Assembly (NCBI RefSeq): GCF_001649575.2
Contig: NC_051438.1
Coordinates: forward strand, 6,134,661 to 6,198,660
Direction of reading: 5' to 3'
From: Kryptolebias marmoratus
Taxonomy: Eukaryota > Chordata > Actinopteri > Cyprinodontiformes > Rivulidae
Length of the DNA stretch: 64,000 nucleotides
Position numbers and translations under genes: made by a program. This document shows, piece by piece, positions 11,715-21,421 of the stretch. The notes below the pieces were generated by a model, which was given only the letters and a program-made list of their open reading frames with translations, made no database searches and was not told the DNA's origin. The stretch's first letter is position 1. Each line of letters starts with the position of its first letter.

Positions 11715-14286
11715 GGGCTGCAACTGTTTGCAACTAGTTGGAGACGCAAAATTGCAAGGAAATGTGCCAGTTTTCACTTGGAGTCCCTGAACTCACACAT
11801 TCGCATACGGTGCAGAAATGTAGCACATTTTTGCTCCATCCGCAAGACAGAATTGTGAACTTTTGACACCAGCGGTTCGGAGGTTTGGACCAAACAGACA
11901 AGAACAAAATCTTTGTTTGCACCCTTTCATGAAAGAAAGAAAATCCCCCACAGGTCACTGGAATGACTTGAAACTGACAAAAGTAATAACAAGAAAAACA
12001 ATTCCTGAAAATGAACTCATTGAATTCAAACATTGTGGTTTGACAGAGTTAATGATAAAATAATCCAACTAACTAATGAAACTGATCTTGACAAAAATGG
12101 TGGCAACTTTAACTTAATATTTTGTTGCATAATCTTTTGAGGCAATCAAGGTATTTTGTCCCTCTCCTCATGAACAAACTGCTCCATCTGTCTCATTTTG
12201 AAGGTTCCTTCTCCAGATGTTTCAGCTCCTTCCACAGATGTTCAACAGGATTCAGATCAGGGCTCAGAGGCCACTTCAGAACGGTCCAATGTTTGGTTCT
12301 GAGCCATTCTTGGTGTTTTGGGTCTTTATCCTGTTGGAGGATAATTGTTTGACCTTTGACTGAGACCTAGCTTTCTGACTCTGAGCAGCACATTTACTTC
12401 CAGAATGGCTTGATTGTCTTGAGATTTCAATGGACCCTGAACAGATTCAGGACCTCCTGTGTCCGAACCAGAACAGGACCTGAACAGAACCGAGCCTCCT
12501 CCATGTTCCTCTGTAGGTTCAGGGTTCTTCTCTTTGTTTCATTGTTATTCTGTCAACACGGAGCTGATGGGACTTGTTGTCAAAAAGCTCCAGTTTTGTC
12601 TCATCTGTCCAGAGGACATTCTCCCAGAAGCTTTGTAGCTTCTCAGTATGATTTTTGAAGTTCAGTCTCAAGTTTTTAGGATTTGCTCTCAACAGTGATG
12701 TCCTCCTTGGTCGTGACCGATGGTGAGATCTGACACTGATAAACTTTGACCTTGGAGTTCACCTCTAATCTCTTAAGAAGATGTTGTGGACTCTTTGGTT
12801 ACCATTTGGTTGTCATCAATGTTCCTCTTGTGTCCACATCCAGGGAGGTCGTCTCCGGTCCTGTGGACATTAACCTTCTGAATAATCTGAGCAGCTGCAG
12901 TCACAGGAACATCCAGCTGCTTGGAGATGGTCTTATAGTTTTTACTATTAACATGATGTCAATCATTGTCTTTCTAAGCTCCTGAGACAACTCTGTCCTC
13001 AGCTGTCTGTGCTCCATGTTCAGTGTGGTACACACCATGATACCAAACAGCCCTGTGACTACATGCTACCCTTTAAACAGGCAGACTGACTGATCACAGG
13101 ACTTAAGACACATGTGATGCTGATTACAGGACACACCTCAGGTTGACATGTCCCCGTAGGTAAATCTTTTTTAAGTTCACCATCCTTTTTATCAAGGCCT
13201 GTCTCATTAGTTAGATTTTTTTAAATAATCATGTAGAATCAAATCTAAAATTAGTAATGACTTATTTTTATCAGTTGATATTTTTGTTTTGTTTGGGTTA
13301 TTACTTTAGTCAAAAACCACTGTCAGCTTTTCTCTCTAATAAAAAAGGTACAGACTTTATTTGTGCCTATAAATAGCAGCCTCTCTCCAGTCCGACGGTC
13401 ATTAAATGATCCGGAGCTCAGAGGAAAAGAGGAGCCGAAGCTGCTGGATGAGGACCAGGCTGACCTGTTGAAAGCTGCAGCTGGTCCTGTTTCTGCTGCG
13501 ATCACGACCTGCTGGGTCATAATGTTCAGCCCCAGTTGTTGTGTTTTCAGAGGTCACTGAGCCTTCACCAAGTTGTCTTGCGTTTCTCGTTCTTTGAGAA
13601 AAGTTTGAGACAGATCCAGACACCTGTAGCGACTGAGACTAATTTTTTAGAGAAAATCTGAGCAAATTGTTTTAAGCATGTTGAAAATTGCAGTACGAGA
13701 GCGAGAAAATATGAACATCCACAAAACTTTCAAAGCACTTTGGAGACATCCTCATAAATACTGCTGCAGTCCATTGAGCTGCTCGCTTAAATGACAGCCA
13801 CACAACCTCATTGTGTGCGCTTGAGTCTTTTATTCTGAAATCCAGTTCTTCACCTTGTTTTCTTCTTATCTTCAGGATGGAGGTGTTTCCAGCCAGCCGG
13901 GTGGACATCGGGCCGACCGCCCCGCCCCCTCAGGTGACCAGCAGGAAGCAGAGCGTGGCGCTGAGGGGAGGAGCCAGTACACGACAGGTCAGCTGATGCC
14001 TCCACTCCGTCAGTCCCAACGCTAAACACACACTTCTCCTAAATATTTCATATAATCATATCAGTTTTTTTGTTTTTAAATGACTCTGGAGAATAAGAAA
14101 TGTTTCTCTCCCCCAGGAGCTCCGGATGTGTCTGAGGACTCCTCCTCTCCTGAGCTTTCCCCCCCAAGTCTGAACCACGAGAGCTCAGTAGAAACCGTGC
14201 TCACAGATCCCTGGATGCGTTCAGGATCATCAGACGCACTGAAACGTTTTAACCGACTGCAGAGGAGGGGCCGACTGGCCACGTAG
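93..14286 (+). CDS. cspp1: Centrosome and spindle pole-associated protein 1, 3' two-thirds of gene (partial)
   Basis: CSPP1 binds microtubules at centrosomes, spindle poles and the ciliary axoneme. I chained 21 coding exons: 93-349, 2387-2505, 2590-2731, 3011-3131, 4817-4964, 5049-5234, 5511-5623, 5889-6038, 6201-6344, 6559-6654, 6847-6960, 7447-7513, 7669-7795, 9810-9964, 10421-10600, 10772-10812, 10898-10958, 11555-11658, 13354-13515, 13876-13987 and 14117-14286. Every intron is GT-AG and all phases agree; the sum is 2769 bases, giving 922 residues and a TAG stop. Family hallmarks are the block [20 protein letters not shown] followed by [13 protein letters not shown], then long Glu/Arg/Lys-rich coiled coils, and a C-terminal [15 protein letters not shown] motif. 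The first exon has no start codon and opens at an acceptor, so the N-terminus lies outside the window. The least certain junctions are the ends of exons 1 and 19 and the acceptor of exon 15. Whether this is an a or b paralogue cannot be told. Confidence 0.9.
400..2380. other. cspp1 intron, no gene seen
   Basis: Ordinary AT-rich intron sequence with short open frames only. Apart from the X-box-like palindrome at 769-782 I see no recognisable element. Confidence 0.5.
769..782. promoter_or_regulatory. RFX X-box-like palindrome in cspp1 intron
   Basis: GTCACCGTGGTAAC fits the RFX consensus RYYNYY-N2-RRNRAC at every position and sits inside a wider GTTAC...GTAAC inverted repeat. RFX factors control ciliary genes. 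Whether this site is used is unknown. Confidence 0.35.
2387..3131 (+). CDS. cspp1: cspp1 exons 2387-2505, 2590-2731, 3011-3131
   Basis: Three exons with clean splice sites and phases 2, 1, 2, 0. They encode a Pro/Ser/His-rich disordered stretch (it includes [16 protein letters not shown]) and then the start of a helical region, [13 protein letters not shown]. The intron of only 84 bases between the first two is typical of compact fish genes. The last exon ends exactly at the entry into the coiled coil that the next exon continues with [14 protein letters not shown]. Confidence 0.85.
3826..4449. mobile_element. PIF/Harbinger-like MITE in cspp1 intron
   Basis: Inverted ends are visible: the left end tgcccatttcacacgg and the complement of the right end tgcctctttcacacgg match at 14 of 16 positions, and the similarity continues inward (ccggctc...ctactcggctc on both sides). 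A 3-bp duplication (ttt) flanks the ends, in line with PIF/Harbinger insertions. The 150-codon open frame on the - strand (3834-4286) lies inside the element and is probably a decayed or chance frame, not a host gene. Confidence 0.6.
4817..6344 (+). CDS. cspp1: cspp1 central coiled-coil exons (five exons)
   Basis: Exons 4817-4964, 5049-5234, 5511-5623, 5889-6038 and 6201-6344. This is the most diagnostic part of the gene. The first exon has a charged helix and a Gly-rich [17 protein letters not shown] turn. The next two carry [13 protein letters not shown] and [14 protein letters not shown]. The last two encode almost pure Glu/Arg/Lys helix ([19 protein letters not shown], then [20 protein letters not shown]). 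Such repeats form long coiled coils in the known protein. Confidence 0.93.
6559..7795 (+). CDS. cspp1: cspp1 exons 6559-6654, 6847-6960, 7447-7513, 7669-7795
   Basis: Four exons, the first three in a Ser/Pro/basic linker ([31 protein letters not shown]). The fourth encodes a conserved helix, [20 protein letters not shown], matching the second coiled coil of CSPP1. Phases run 0, 0, 1, 2. The acceptor of the third exon (ttttgaag) is weaker than the others. Confidence 0.85.
7869..8817. mobile_element. hAT-superfamily element with internal assembly gap
   Basis: Terminal inverted repeats tagtgctgggcgatat (left) and atatcgcccagcacta (right) are exact complements. Both ends are flanked by the identical 8-bp target duplication CTGTTAGG (7861-7868 and 8818-8825), the hAT hallmark. 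The interior is AT-rich with repeated atcacgata motifs and no transposase frame; 8071-8521 is undetermined. It sits in the intron between cspp1 exons 7669-7795 and 9810-9964. Confidence 0.85.
8071..8521. other. Assembly gap (451 N)
   Basis: A run of undetermined bases inside the hAT element. Open frames that cross it are meaningless. Confidence 0.99.
9214..9435. mobile_element. Non-autonomous DNA transposon (TACAACCCC-type MITE), partial
   Basis: Starts tacaaccccagttccag and continues with gttgggacgttgtg and gcaacacgttccaaaaaagc. I recognise this from memory as a very common fish MITE. The far end with its inverted repeat is not clear here, and the superfamily is uncertain. Confidence 0.5.
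9810..11658 (+). CDS. cspp1: cspp1 exons 9810-9964, 10421-10600, 10772-10812, 10898-10958, 11555-11658
   Basis: Five exons encoding [20 protein letters not shown], a Ser/Asp-rich stretch, [31 protein letters not shown] and [20 protein letters not shown]. The acceptor of the second exon is placed at 10421 because only that choice keeps phase 1; a rival AG 14 bases upstream would shift the frame. The 41-base exon 10772-10812 sits just downstream of a long (TA)n tract. Confidence 0.82.
10631..10699. repeat. (TA)n microsatellite in cspp1 intron
   Basis: About 69 bases of perfect TA dinucleotides, ending 72 bases upstream of a 41-base coding exon. Confidence 0.98.
11675..11716. repeat. TCTG/CT-rich simple repeat
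   Basis: Imperfect gtctct and ct units directly after the cspp1 exon ending at 11658. Confidence 0.85.
12080..13190 (-). mobile_element. Decayed Tc1/mariner transposon in cspp1 intron
   Basis: The - strand reads as a broken Tc1 transposase. The start, [16 protein letters not shown], is at 13017 downwards. Near 12275-12225 is the catalytic-region motif [17 protein letters not shown]. Frames shift several times between these, so it is a pseudogene. It lies between cspp1 exons 11555-11658 and 13354-13515, and its terminal repeats are worn. Confidence 0.8.
13354..14286 (+). CDS. cspp1: cspp1 C-terminal exons 13354-13515, 13876-13987, 14117-14286
   Basis: The first exon opens [20 protein letters not shown]. 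The donor at 13515/13516 is inferred from phase 0 and is the least certain. The middle exon is open in two frames; only the one beginning [16 protein letters not shown] joins both neighbours. The last exon reads [17 protein letters not shown] and then [15 protein letters not shown] before TAG at 14284-14286. This closing motif matches what I recall of the end of vertebrate CSPP1. Confidence 0.82.
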
Positions 14287-14500
14287 GACCTCTGGTTCCT
14301 CAGGATTTGGGAGGCACTTTTCCTTTGGACGGCATGTTTTAATCTTGAATTATTCAGTGTTTTTGTTGTGACGTCAGGTTTGGGTTTTAGCTCTGAGCTT
14401 CTTTTCATTTAGTTAAATCAAAGAACCTCATCTTCAATTCATGTCCAGGAATTTTTTTTATTGACTAAATTATGTTTTGAATAAATTATTTTTTTAGTAT
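14287..14500 (+). terminator. cspp1: cspp1 3' UTR and polyadenylation signal
   Basis: AATAAA lies at 14480-14485, about 195 bases after the stop codon, followed by a T-rich stretch and then GT-rich DNA, the usual layout of a cleavage site. A second AATAAA near 14565 could be an alternative. Confidence 0.6.
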
Positions 14501-14509
14501 GTATTGTGT

Positions 14510-16510
14510 TTCGGTGGTTTTCTTTCTGTGTCAGAGCGGATAAACATTCATGAAATATTCTCCAATAAATATTAACAGTTAATATTATTATTATTATTTT
14601 TAATTTTTTATGACATCTTGCACCCCTGAATGTCTCCTGATTCACAAGTAGGTGACCTGGCTTTGACAAAACAAGTTTTGGACTACTTTGGATTAAAATA
14701 ATTATTTCCAGAGAGACTTATTCTAATATATCTCCACAGATTGCAGGACGCTTCATTTAACTCTAACTCTAACAATGCTCAGGTACCAGGTTCTCAGTGG
14801 CCTGATGGCAGGACTGAGTCAGACTTGTTACCTCCACCAAGGAGGTTGTGTTTGTTAACGTCTGTCTGTGTGTAAGATCACTCAAGGATTTTCATGAAAT
14901 TTTCAGGACATGTCAAACACGGAACAAGTGATTTAAATATCAGTGGTAATCCGGTCAAGGTCACAGATCAGCCCATGCTCTCACTCTGCAGATGTATAAC
15001 AGGAAGGTTAAACTGCACAGCTGGACACCTCATGGGTCAAGGGTGATCACCACTGATTTCAAGGTTCATGGGGTCAAAGGTCACGGGTAACCCCTTTGTT
15101 AAAACCTTCTCTCTGCTCCTACATGTGACCCTTTTGTTTCCTCCACCAAGGAGGTTGTTTCCTGTCGTGTCCGTTGGTTTGTCTGTCTGTCAGCAAAGAT
15201 CAGGTAAAAACTAAAGATCAGATTTGGAGGAAATGTTCAGGAAATGTTGGGGTTCTTACAAAAAACAGTGGATTAAATTATGGTGGTGATCCAGAATGTG
15301 ATCCGGATCCGGATGTTTTAATCTCTCTGTGGCCTTGGTGGAGATTTGCTTCTAGTTCATTCTGTTTTGAGTCTTCCTGGGCAGTTTGTCTACAGGTTTG
15401 TAAGGGAAGAACTTCCACTCTTCTCTTCCGCCTGCTTCACCCACTCCAACATGCTCCAGTTTGGCAGCTTTTGTCACTTTCATTAGTCCAACTCTTCTTT
15501 TAAACGCTTTCTTCATCTCAAATCAATAATTCAGTCCAATTAGCTCGATGGATTTGGTGATCATTTGTATTTTGATCAAGCAGCTTGTAAAACTATGTCA
15601 GAGCAAATGGGCTACATCTCTTTTTGTTTTAATCACTGGATCAGGGTCTGCAGTTACCGGAGAAGCTTTCACATCGAGATGAAAGCTCAGGTTTGTGACT
15701 GACAGCCATAATTAGTTTTGATTCTTCTGACTCCTGTCTCAGGAGAGGATTTTGCAGATGGTCAAATTGGCAGATCGATGTTCAACAAACTCAACATGGA
15801 AAACTTCCAAAAATCTACTGTGGCTTTTGACTCCCCACCCAAAAAAACCCAATTAATTTTAAGATTTTACAGCAAACTATTTTCTCTGTTTTAAATTCTG
15901 TTTCAAGCAGGCCTTAAAGATAGATCATGATTTTTTTTTATGAATTTAATACACGTCTGTGCTATTAGTTCTGCAGAAGGTTTTGCTACAAGGGAAGCAG
16001 CCGCAAACACTAGAGAGGAAAAATGTCTTGTAAAAATAAGGAGAACAACAGGGAGAAAGATGTGGGAGGGATGGGAAGGGAAGGAAACATGAGACAAGTC
16101 CAGTTGGAGAAGCTCTGTAGATTTAGTCTCTTTACTGGTATAAATATTGTGATGCAGAAGTCCCTGAGGTGAACAGATTCAGCTTCAGCTGCTGAGATCT
16201 GATAAATGACACAGGGTGAATAAATCAGGTAATCTAATGACTAAGTCTCTATAAGGTACAGCCGGCCTGTTATTGATCAGAAAAGCCGATCTGGTACTCT
16301 TTAACGTGAGCTTGCATATGTAGTAAGGTGTTGAAAAAGCGTCGCCGTCCGTTTATCATCATCATCCTGCTACAGTTTGTTACCAGTGAACAGCTCAGGA
16401 TTGTTTTCAGCTTTACTTATAGATTTCACACGATGACTCGTTGTTGGAGGCTTCATTTCGACGCTGCGTTTCTGCCTGTCTGATCAAAAGTGCTGTCAGG
16501 ACACAGACAG
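14510..16510. other. Intergenic stretch between convergent genes
   Basis: No gene seen. It holds two copies of an interspersed repeat whose start contains cctccaccaaggaggtt (near 14830 and 15140), followed by a gtctgtctgt head and, in the second copy, a ggtggtgatcc...ggccttggtgga tail. The rest is unremarkable AT-rich DNA. Confidence 0.5.
14828..15355. repeat. Interspersed repeat, cctccaccaagg family (two copies)
   Basis: Copy one is about 14828-15090 and copy two 15138-15355. They share the 17-base palindromic head and the phrase on caaggatt/aaagatcag. A third tail fragment with the same ggtggtgatccagat...ggccttggtggag end lies at 57090-57160. Family name not recognised; probably a retroposon or MITE. 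Confidence 0.5.
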
Positions 16511-16517
16511 GTGCGCG

Positions 16518-16531
16518 GTTGCCACGGTGAC
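16518..16531. promoter_or_regulatory. RFX X-box-like site downstream of the CFAP97-like gene
   Basis: GTTGCCACGGTGAC fits RYYNYY-N2-RRNRAC at every position. It lies about 300 bases past the stop codon of the - strand gene. Function unknown. Confidence 0.3.
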
Positions 16532-16830
16532 CCGCTTGCAGCAGCTTTAACATTGTTTGATCTTGTTTCTCTACAGTTTTTACATCATGACGTTAGTATT
16601 TTTCTCAGTTTATGTGGTTACAAAAGTAAGCTCCAAATTGCTGCTAGGGGTTCAAAAGAAGCTAAAATTCTTTTTCTTTAAAAATCTGTTATCAAAGCAC
16701 CAAATCAGCAGTGAAGCCTGATTTCACTTTGCTTTAAGAACTGAGTTTTTTTCTTCCTTTGCATGGTTTCTGGTTTGTAAGGACATTTAGGATGCGCCAG
16801 GACTGACAGATTCAGGTTTATTCATTTGGT

Positions 16831-16995
16831 TCAGGCTGGCATTGCAACCAACTCTTTTCCCACTGCTCCTGAGTCCTCCTCTTCAGCCTGTTCCCCGTGT
16901 GTCTCGTTGCGCGATGAGCCGCTTGGGCTTTCAGCACTGCTCGGATGTTGGCTTTCATCCCTCCCGCTGTACGTCCTGCTGGGTTTTTCTTGCTT
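16831..16995 (-). CDS. CFAP97D2-like last exon with stop
   Basis: The acceptor gtcaaatccag is at 16996. In phase 0 it encodes 54 hydrophilic residues rich in Ser, Glu and Gly, then TGA. The complement of AATAAA lies at 16817-16822, only 8 bases after the stop, so the 3' UTR is very short. The polyadenylation signal is what persuaded me this is a real terminal exon. Confidence 0.6.
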   Translation of the reverse strand, partial: KQEKPSRTYSGRDESQHPSSAESPSGSSRNETHGEQAEEEDSGAVGKELVAMPA

Positions 16996-19900
16996 CTGGA
17001 TTTGACACATAAAATGAAATACTTTGTCACGTCGTCTTTCCTGTTTAGAAAGTACTTCTAAACACGTTGCAGTAAATCTAATGAACAGTCTGGTTACACT
17101 GAACTAGAGAAACAGCGCAATGGCCAGCCACAGTGCGATCTATGCTAACGAGGCGAGAATTCGTGCCGCCATTTTGTGAGGAGCTACGTGTAGCAACCTG
17201 CGCGATCTTAGTTACTGCCAGAATGCCAGCATACCATCAATATCCGAGTAAAAACCTAAACTGATCAAAGGAGTCCAACGTTTTGCCATTATTTGTCATA
17301 ATTATTAGAACCACACTTCAAAGACAGTGGCGTTACATTTCATTGGTGCGGATTTTGCCATATTAGTTCATAAACCATTAAAACTGCGACCTTTTCAGTG
17401 TTTGTCTGCATTGCCCAACATAGTTCACAAATCAAAAAATATCTGTGCTAAAGTGATAAACTGCACACTATTGTGATACTGAAGTAACTATATACCTTCC
17501 AGAAACATGAGTAATTATGTAGAACTATCAGTTTAGTCAGTTTCAGCACTCTTTTAGTGAAAAATCAACCGGGGCAGACTTATAGTTTCCTCAGAAGGTA
17601 TGCACAGAAAACACACTCACAGCTGTTATCAGTGTCAATAACCCCTGCCCTGTATTACATAATTCAAATGTAGTAGACACATTTGCATAATTCAGTATGT
17701 CTGCAGGTCACAAGATGGTAAAAACAAGTTTCAGCATCTAGACTAGATTACAATATACTGATCACACTAACCTCTGTCCCAATAGAGCACGTAAATTAAC
17801 CTGTATCTTATTCAGTTTTTATTTTATCAGTTTCAGTTTCCTAAACCAAGACAGATATCAGCAATAGGGACGCGCCTGCTGGAGAAGTGACAGACAACCA
17901 TATAAGTGGGCTCTGCTGTGATGCAGCTTTTGTTCACCCAGGACAGACTGAGGGTTGAGTCGTTTGCCTTTTAAATCAGAATTAAACCAAAAGAAAGTGT
18001 CTGAGTCAGACAAAAGAGTCTGAGACTGAGTGTGGTCCAGGTCTCCAGTTTGGTTAACAGTCTTGTTGAAGGTCCATTATATTGGACACAAGTTGGCTAA
18101 CTTTATAGATAAGAACACAGTGTGGATGCGCTGTTTACTAACCTGCAAAACAGTCGAAAATCCACAGTTAGACATCACTGTAGGAGTTGTAACAAAATTG
18201 TAGCTGTTATTTTACTGTAAAATTGTGGTACTTTTTTTTTTTTTTTTACTATATCGCCCACCCCAAGTTTATAGCCTGTCTATAAATTGTTAGTCTAAGT
18301 CAGGGGTGTCCAATCTCGGTCCTGAAGGGCCACTGTCCTGCATGTTTTAGGCGTTTCTCTGCTTTGGCACAGCTGGCTTAAATGACTGAATGATTAACAG
18401 ACTTGTGCAGAACTTGAAGAGCAGGGAAACATCTATAACATGCAGGATAGTGACCCTCCAGGACCAGGATTGGACACCAAGAGTGAACTCAACTCCAGAC
18501 TCTGGTTAGACTAAGTAGACATGAAAAGTACTTCATTACTTAAAGTGCCGTTATGGTCTGATCTGGTCAGAATGATCACAGCACTTGGTCATTTGAACAC
18601 AGTAGTGGTAGTGTGTTGGGTCGGTGTTATGCCCCCAGTAATGCTTGACCGCGCTTGGTGAGAGGCTCATTAAAGAATAATCTTATCTTCTGTTTTTACA
18701 TTATGCATGATAAATGTTTGATTAAGTAAAATATTTCATTTCTACATGTTTTGGGACTAATGACACAGCGTACAGCACACACAAGAAGTTGATGTATGGC
18801 TTCCACAGGTAGGCAATCAGAGTGACACACATCACTCCTCACAAGATGGCTGCCGAAAATCCTGCCCGGCGCAGCCAGTGGCCATCCCCAGTGTTTCTCC
18901 AGCTCAGTGTCTGCTTGGTTTGAAAACCATACCTCGTGGAGCTTCGCTCGTCCTCGTGGGTAACGCGCGATCCTGTCCCTCACCTCACACGTTTTCTCCC
19001 ACTCCTCAGCCCATTTCTTGGCGCTGTAGTGAGGCTTGCAAATGTTCAGGCGCCAGTAGATTCTTAGATTCTCCTTCAGGATCTGCTGTTCCTCGTTTCC
19101 CTTTTAAAAGGAAGATCTGATTAGAAACGACGCAGCCGTATTTCTTTTACACTCAACGCATATGTTATTATGAAAGATGTGTGTGCCTGTCCGTTTGTTG
19201 TGTTAGCAAAAAATCTCATGAATCACAGGATATATTTTAACAAAACATTCAGGAAGTAATCACTGGATGTACATCTGGCTATAACTGAGCTAAAATATGC
19301 TTAGATAAGAATTAAGAGTCATGCCCAGTTTATACTCTGAGCAGCACTAATTGATTACACAAGATGTTTTTAAAACTTTGTCAATAACTATTGGTGTCAA
19401 CTGTGTCTGTCTGTTAGCAAAATATCTCATAAACCACTGGACAGATTTAAATGAAACTTTCAGAAAGTGTTCATTGGATGCATGTTTACCAGTGGTTAAC
19501 CTTTGGAGTCAACCGAAATCAAGATGTCTATCACAGCTAATAAACATTAGCAAACACAAATATAGCAATATTTCAATCAGTTTTACCAATATTGAGCTAT
19601 AATTTGGTGTGGTAGTAGCTGAGAGTCATTCACAACACATACTCTGAGGAGGACCATCTTGTGAATTTGCTAGAGTGTGCATTGTGTTGCTTTCAAGGTT
19701 TGACCAAAACACCACAACTCATTTCTCATCTCATAGCATAAAGTGATAAAAACAAATAAATAATAAAAAGGCGACGGTCAATATGCATTCCTTTGAGGAA
19801 CGTTAGGCCTTTAATTTGTGTAGGCGCTCAAACTGCACAGAAAATACAAAAATCAAGTGGCTGGTGTTTAAAGGTGGCAGATCAGTGGTCCAGTCATTGT

Positions 19901-20580
19901 GGACTCTCATATCGATCCAAACTGTTTGAAACCTTCATCTTCTTCATCAGAGCCCGACCTCCTGTGACAACGTGTCACAGTAAATAACCCTGACCTATAT
20001 CTACCGAGTGCCTTCTCTCCTTCCTTACCAGCCCAGCTTCTTGTTTCCTAACACTGCCCACCGATGTGTGACGTGGGTTTTCACTTTGTCATTTCTCGTC
20101 AGAAACCATGCGACGTTGCTATGCAGGAAATGTGCAAATAAAAGCCTGATTTGATTTAGAGTCAGTGTAACCTTTACTAAAATGATAAAAAAAACAGGTC
20201 TTTGCCTTCAAAATGTAGGATTTGTTTTTTTTCCTCCATTCAAAGACTGACCTTCTGTGTCCTCAGCCTGTTGGACAGCAGACCAAGTGTGTAAGGAGGA
20301 GCTGTTAGGCCTTCTGATGGCTTAGGGTTCTTCACCTTAAAGAAACACAAACACAAACACAGCTTTGTGTGGGGGCAGTGAACACCAGGTGCTACTACAT
20401 CCTCAGGCAAAGATAATCTGGAGTAAAAGAAGAATCTTGGGAGCGACGAAGGTCTTCGAAACGGAAAAGCAGGATTCTTACCTTCTGTTTGTGCTGGTCC
20501 TGCGCCGTCTTGTCCCATTTCTGCTGCAGATATTTGTTGGCACAGGGAAGCAGGGGTTCGTAGGCTCGGTGGTGCAGCAT
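16831..20580 (-). CDS. CFAP97-domain protein, CFAP97D2-like (four coding exons found)
   Basis: Coding exons in order on the - strand: 20580-20482 (start ATG at 20580), 20335-20252, 19100-18933 and 16995-16831, with stop TGA at 16833-16831. All are phase 0 with GT-AG introns, giving 171 residues. The start MLHHRAYEPLLPCANKYLQQ and the block ILKENLRIYWRLNICKPHYS...WAEEWE...RIARYPRG match the two ends of the CFAP97 domain of sperm and ciliary axoneme proteins (CFAP97D1/D2, hemingway). The last exon is Ser/Glu-rich (AESPSGSSRNETHGEQAEEE), as in tails of this family. The usual central part of the domain, about 45 residues with an LEEERL-type helix and an SLNREKR-type motif, is not found between 19101 and 20251. 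It may be lost, in a diverged exon I missed, or the locus may be decaying. The family call is from memory of the domain, so a search is needed to confirm it. Confidence 0.65.
17000..18290. other. Last intron of the CFAP97D2-like gene, no other gene
   Basis: AT-rich intron sequence. No coding potential or clear repeat seen up to the MITE at 18301. Confidence 0.45.
18301..18480. mobile_element. MITE of the caggggtgtccaatc type
   Basis: Starts caggggtgtccaatctcggt and ends aggaccaggattggacacc, so the ends are inverted copies, with ctgtcctgcatg and gcaggatagtg as inner mirror. The same family is at 24237-24440. A flanking near-duplication, gttagtctaagt (18289-18300) and gttagactaagt (18505-18516), may mark the insertion. 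Probably a hAT-type non-autonomous element. Confidence 0.6.
18933..19100 (-). CDS. CFAP97D2-like third coding exon
   Basis: 168 bases in phase 0, GNEEQQILKENLRIYWRL then KPHYSAKKWAEEWE and RIARYPRG. This is the most family-like exon. The donor CACGAG/gtatgg was chosen because it lets the next exon join in frame; an earlier GAG/gtgagg would lose the conserved RIARYPRG. Confidence 0.75.
19190..19815 (+). repeat. Dispersed repeat family with YY1-like core, two adjacent copies
   Basis: A partial copy (19190-19340) is followed by a nearly full copy: head tctgttagcaaaatatctca, centre tggagtcaacc...aagatg, tail tggtgtggtagtagctgaga, and end tatgcattcctttgagg. It fills much of the intron of the CFAP97D2-like gene from which the central domain exon is missing. 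Confidence 0.75.
20252..20335 (-). CDS. CFAP97D2-like second coding exon
   Basis: 84 bases in phase 0, VKNPKPSEGLTAPPYTLGLL, donor AAG/gtcagt. In the family this position reads VKxAKPxVxT followed by a helix, which this exon only partly resembles. Confidence 0.7.
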
Positions 20581-20584
20581 GGTC
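20482..20584 (-). CDS. CFAP97D2-like exon with start codon
   Basis: The acceptor ttcttttcacag ends at 20585; four UTR bases GACC precede ATG at 20580, a good initiation context. It encodes 33 residues starting MLHHRAYEPLLPCANKYLQQ and ends at the donor AAG/gtaagaat. Confidence 0.75.
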
Positions 20585-21353
20585 CTGTGAAAAGAACAAA
20601 ACAAAACAAGCTGTCCTCATCCGGAAAACAGAGCGAGATTCTTTCACACGTCAGATTCCTGACAGCGTGGTCATCAGACTGCGTTGTTTCAGACGTTTTA
20701 TTGTCAGAAACATCAATAACACGACCCATAGCCCGTTCTATTTTACGATTACATTTGTCAGCAGGAGGAAGCTGTGCCTATCAGCCTCCACTTGTCCAGA
20801 TAGGTCAGTATGGACGAAGAAGCTTCAAAAATACAGAAGTCCCTGTTAGATTCTGGATTTTATTAGTAATAAATTGCTCAAATCCTAGGAGTTCAACAAT
20901 CCCTCATATTTTTCTTCTTATTTAAATTTTATGAAGGAAAAGTTTAATGAATATAGGTCACTTTTCTCATGTGTTTACAGTGAAAAAGACAAGAGTCAAA
21001 TAAAAACCATCTGGCACCATGGCAGCAGATGTTGTAACTTCAGGGTCAGAGGCAGTTCAATAAAAGTTAAAAAAGCTTAATAGAGACGGTGTTATGTGAT
21101 ACGTCAATGTAGGAGTTACTGCATTCAAATTTATTTTTAAAATAAAGTAGGAAGAAAGTTATCAGGATTTGAATAACACAGCATAAACAGGCGACATTTG
21201 CGCCTCAAAAGACGCGTAAACGACGTGCTGTTAAACAACACGTAGTTTACGAGAAGAGGCGGCAAAGTCGCGTGTCTTTGACCCAACGCGCTTTCCGTAC
21301 ACCTGCCTGAAAGTAGCATGCTATGCTAACCCGGTGACAGCTCGTTAACTCAC

Positions 21354-21420
21354 CTCTCAGCCCGACTGGCACGGTTCCACGACAGCACTGCGACCTGTTG
21401 CCCTGTTCTAAACTGTATAC
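21354..21420 (-). other. 5' UTR exon of the CFAP97D2-like gene (start approximate)
   Basis: A strong donor GCTGAGAG/gtgagtt at 21354/21353 (- strand) lies about 770 bases upstream of the acceptor in front of the start codon. The transcription start is not visible; 21420 is an estimate based on the X-box position. Confidence 0.45.
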
Positions 21421-21421
21421 T

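Noticed and set aside
19970..20040. Search for the missing CFAP97 exon behind the acceptor-like gttgtcacag
   Set aside because: All three frames behind it hit a stop early and none resembles the LEEERL or SLNREKR motifs.
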